DNA of 6,703 nucleotides from Aquimarina sp. GTDB lineage: Bacteria > Bacteroidota > Bacteroidia > Flavobacteriales > Flavobacteriaceae. The DNA lies in NCBI GenBank assembly GCA_020628975.1, contig JAHDEF010000095.1, forward strand, positions 1 through 6,703, written 5' to 3'. The position numbers and the translations under genes are program-made. Positions 6,504 through 6,703 of the stretch are shown here, piece by piece (position 1 is the stretch's first letter; every line of letters starts with the position of its first letter). The notes beneath the pieces were generated by a model. That model was not told where the DNA came from. It was given only the letters and a program-made list of their open reading frames with translations, and ran no database searches.

Positions 6504-6516
6504 CAACGATGCATTT
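6496..6516. promoter_or_regulatory. Candidate Zur/Fur-family operator (21-bp inverted repeat)
   Basis: Perfect 7-bp arms AAATGCA (6496-6502) and TGCATTT (6510-6516) flank a 7-bp spacer. Read as AAATG-N11-CATTT, it has the half-sites and spacing of the gammaproteobacterial Zur box (from memory: GAAATG, 11 bases, CATTTC). It covers the -33 element of the operon whose last gene encodes a Fur-family protein, so negative autoregulation by that protein is the simplest reading. Binding is inferred. Confidence 0.6.
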
Positions 6517-6652
6517 AAGAAGTTTTGTTTCACAGATCAAGATGCAAACTTTTGGAATGTTAAGTTTATTTATTTGTCAATCAGATAAGTGTGTGAAAAT
6601 TGTATTGGAATGACAGATAAAATGGATGCAATATTCCGTGATTTTTAGGGCT

Positions 6653-6667
6653 CAAGTTAAAAACTTG
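6653..6667. repeat. Short inverted repeat, 6-3-6
   Basis: CAAGTT and AACTTG are perfectly complementary around AAA. As RNA it would be a weak six-pair hairpin with no U-run after it. As DNA it lies just upstream of the promoter-like TATCTTTG at 6678 and could be an operator. A chance match cannot be excluded. Confidence 0.3.
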
Positions 6668-6677
6668 GGGATTAATT

Positions 6678-6685
6678 TATCTTTG
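6678..6685 (+). promoter_or_regulatory. Possible plus-strand -7 element for a gene beyond the right edge
   Basis: TATCTTTG fits TAnnTTTG exactly and is a common form of the flavobacterial -7 element. No TTG occurs at the -33 position with a 17-base spacer, and the downstream gene is not in the window. Confidence 0.35.
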
Positions 6686-6703
6686 TGGGTTAAAAATTTT
6701 AGT

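Larger units (their letters stand above)
6517..6703. other. Non-coding stretch between the metal operon and the right edge
   Basis: I see no gene, RNA gene or mobile-element end here. The DNA is AT-rich with stops in all frames. The only structured items are the short inverted repeat at 6653-6667 and the promoter-like TATCTTTG at 6678-6685, both near the right edge and possibly belonging to a rightward gene outside the window. Confidence 0.5.

Overview
The window looks like a chromosomal segment of a Flavobacteriaceae-type Bacteroidetes, probably marine. The base composition is AT-rich. Candidate promoters fit the Bacteroidetes TAnnTTTG (-7) / TTG (-33) pattern. A secreted glycoside hydrolase carries the start of a type IX secretion (T9SS) sorting tail, and the lipoproteins and TonB-dependent receptor are of flavobacterial type. 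The species cannot be named from this sequence.

Layout, left to right. (1) 1-1428, minus: a secreted family 16 glycoside hydrolase of the agarase/porphyranase/carrageenase kind, cut by the left edge inside its C-terminal sorting tail. (2) 1494-2497, minus: a two-gene unit, a small lipoprotein with a TonB C-terminal-like fold followed by ruvC (Holliday junction resolvase). The two genes are coupled by a TTGA stop/start overlap. (3) 2621-3130, plus: a DUF456 membrane protein, divergent from the lipoprotein and convergent with the next operon. (4) 3156-6459, minus: a compact three-gene operon of acidic lipoprotein, TonB-dependent receptor and Fur-family regulator. The genes overlap or abut (26-bp overlap, then a 3-bp gap). 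(5) 6460-6703: a non-coding region with the operon's promoter, a perfect inverted repeat over its -33 element, and possibly a promoter for a rightward gene outside the window.

The most interesting part is the three-gene operon, which I read as a self-regulated outer-membrane zinc acquisition system. The receptor resembles neisserial ZnuD at several points, including an Asp-His pair in the plug and a His in a barrel loop. The regulator has cysteines where Zur has them. The operon promoter contains AAATG-N11-CATTT, the same half-sites and spacing as the gammaproteobacterial Zur box as I remember it. The first gene is an acidic lipoprotein with an acidic run just after the lipidated Cys, as in Bacteroidetes surface-exported lipoproteins; it may capture metal at the surface for the receptor. 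The metal specificity is inferred and not proven. The remaining genes are housekeeping or poorly characterised, plus one polysaccharide-degrading enzyme.
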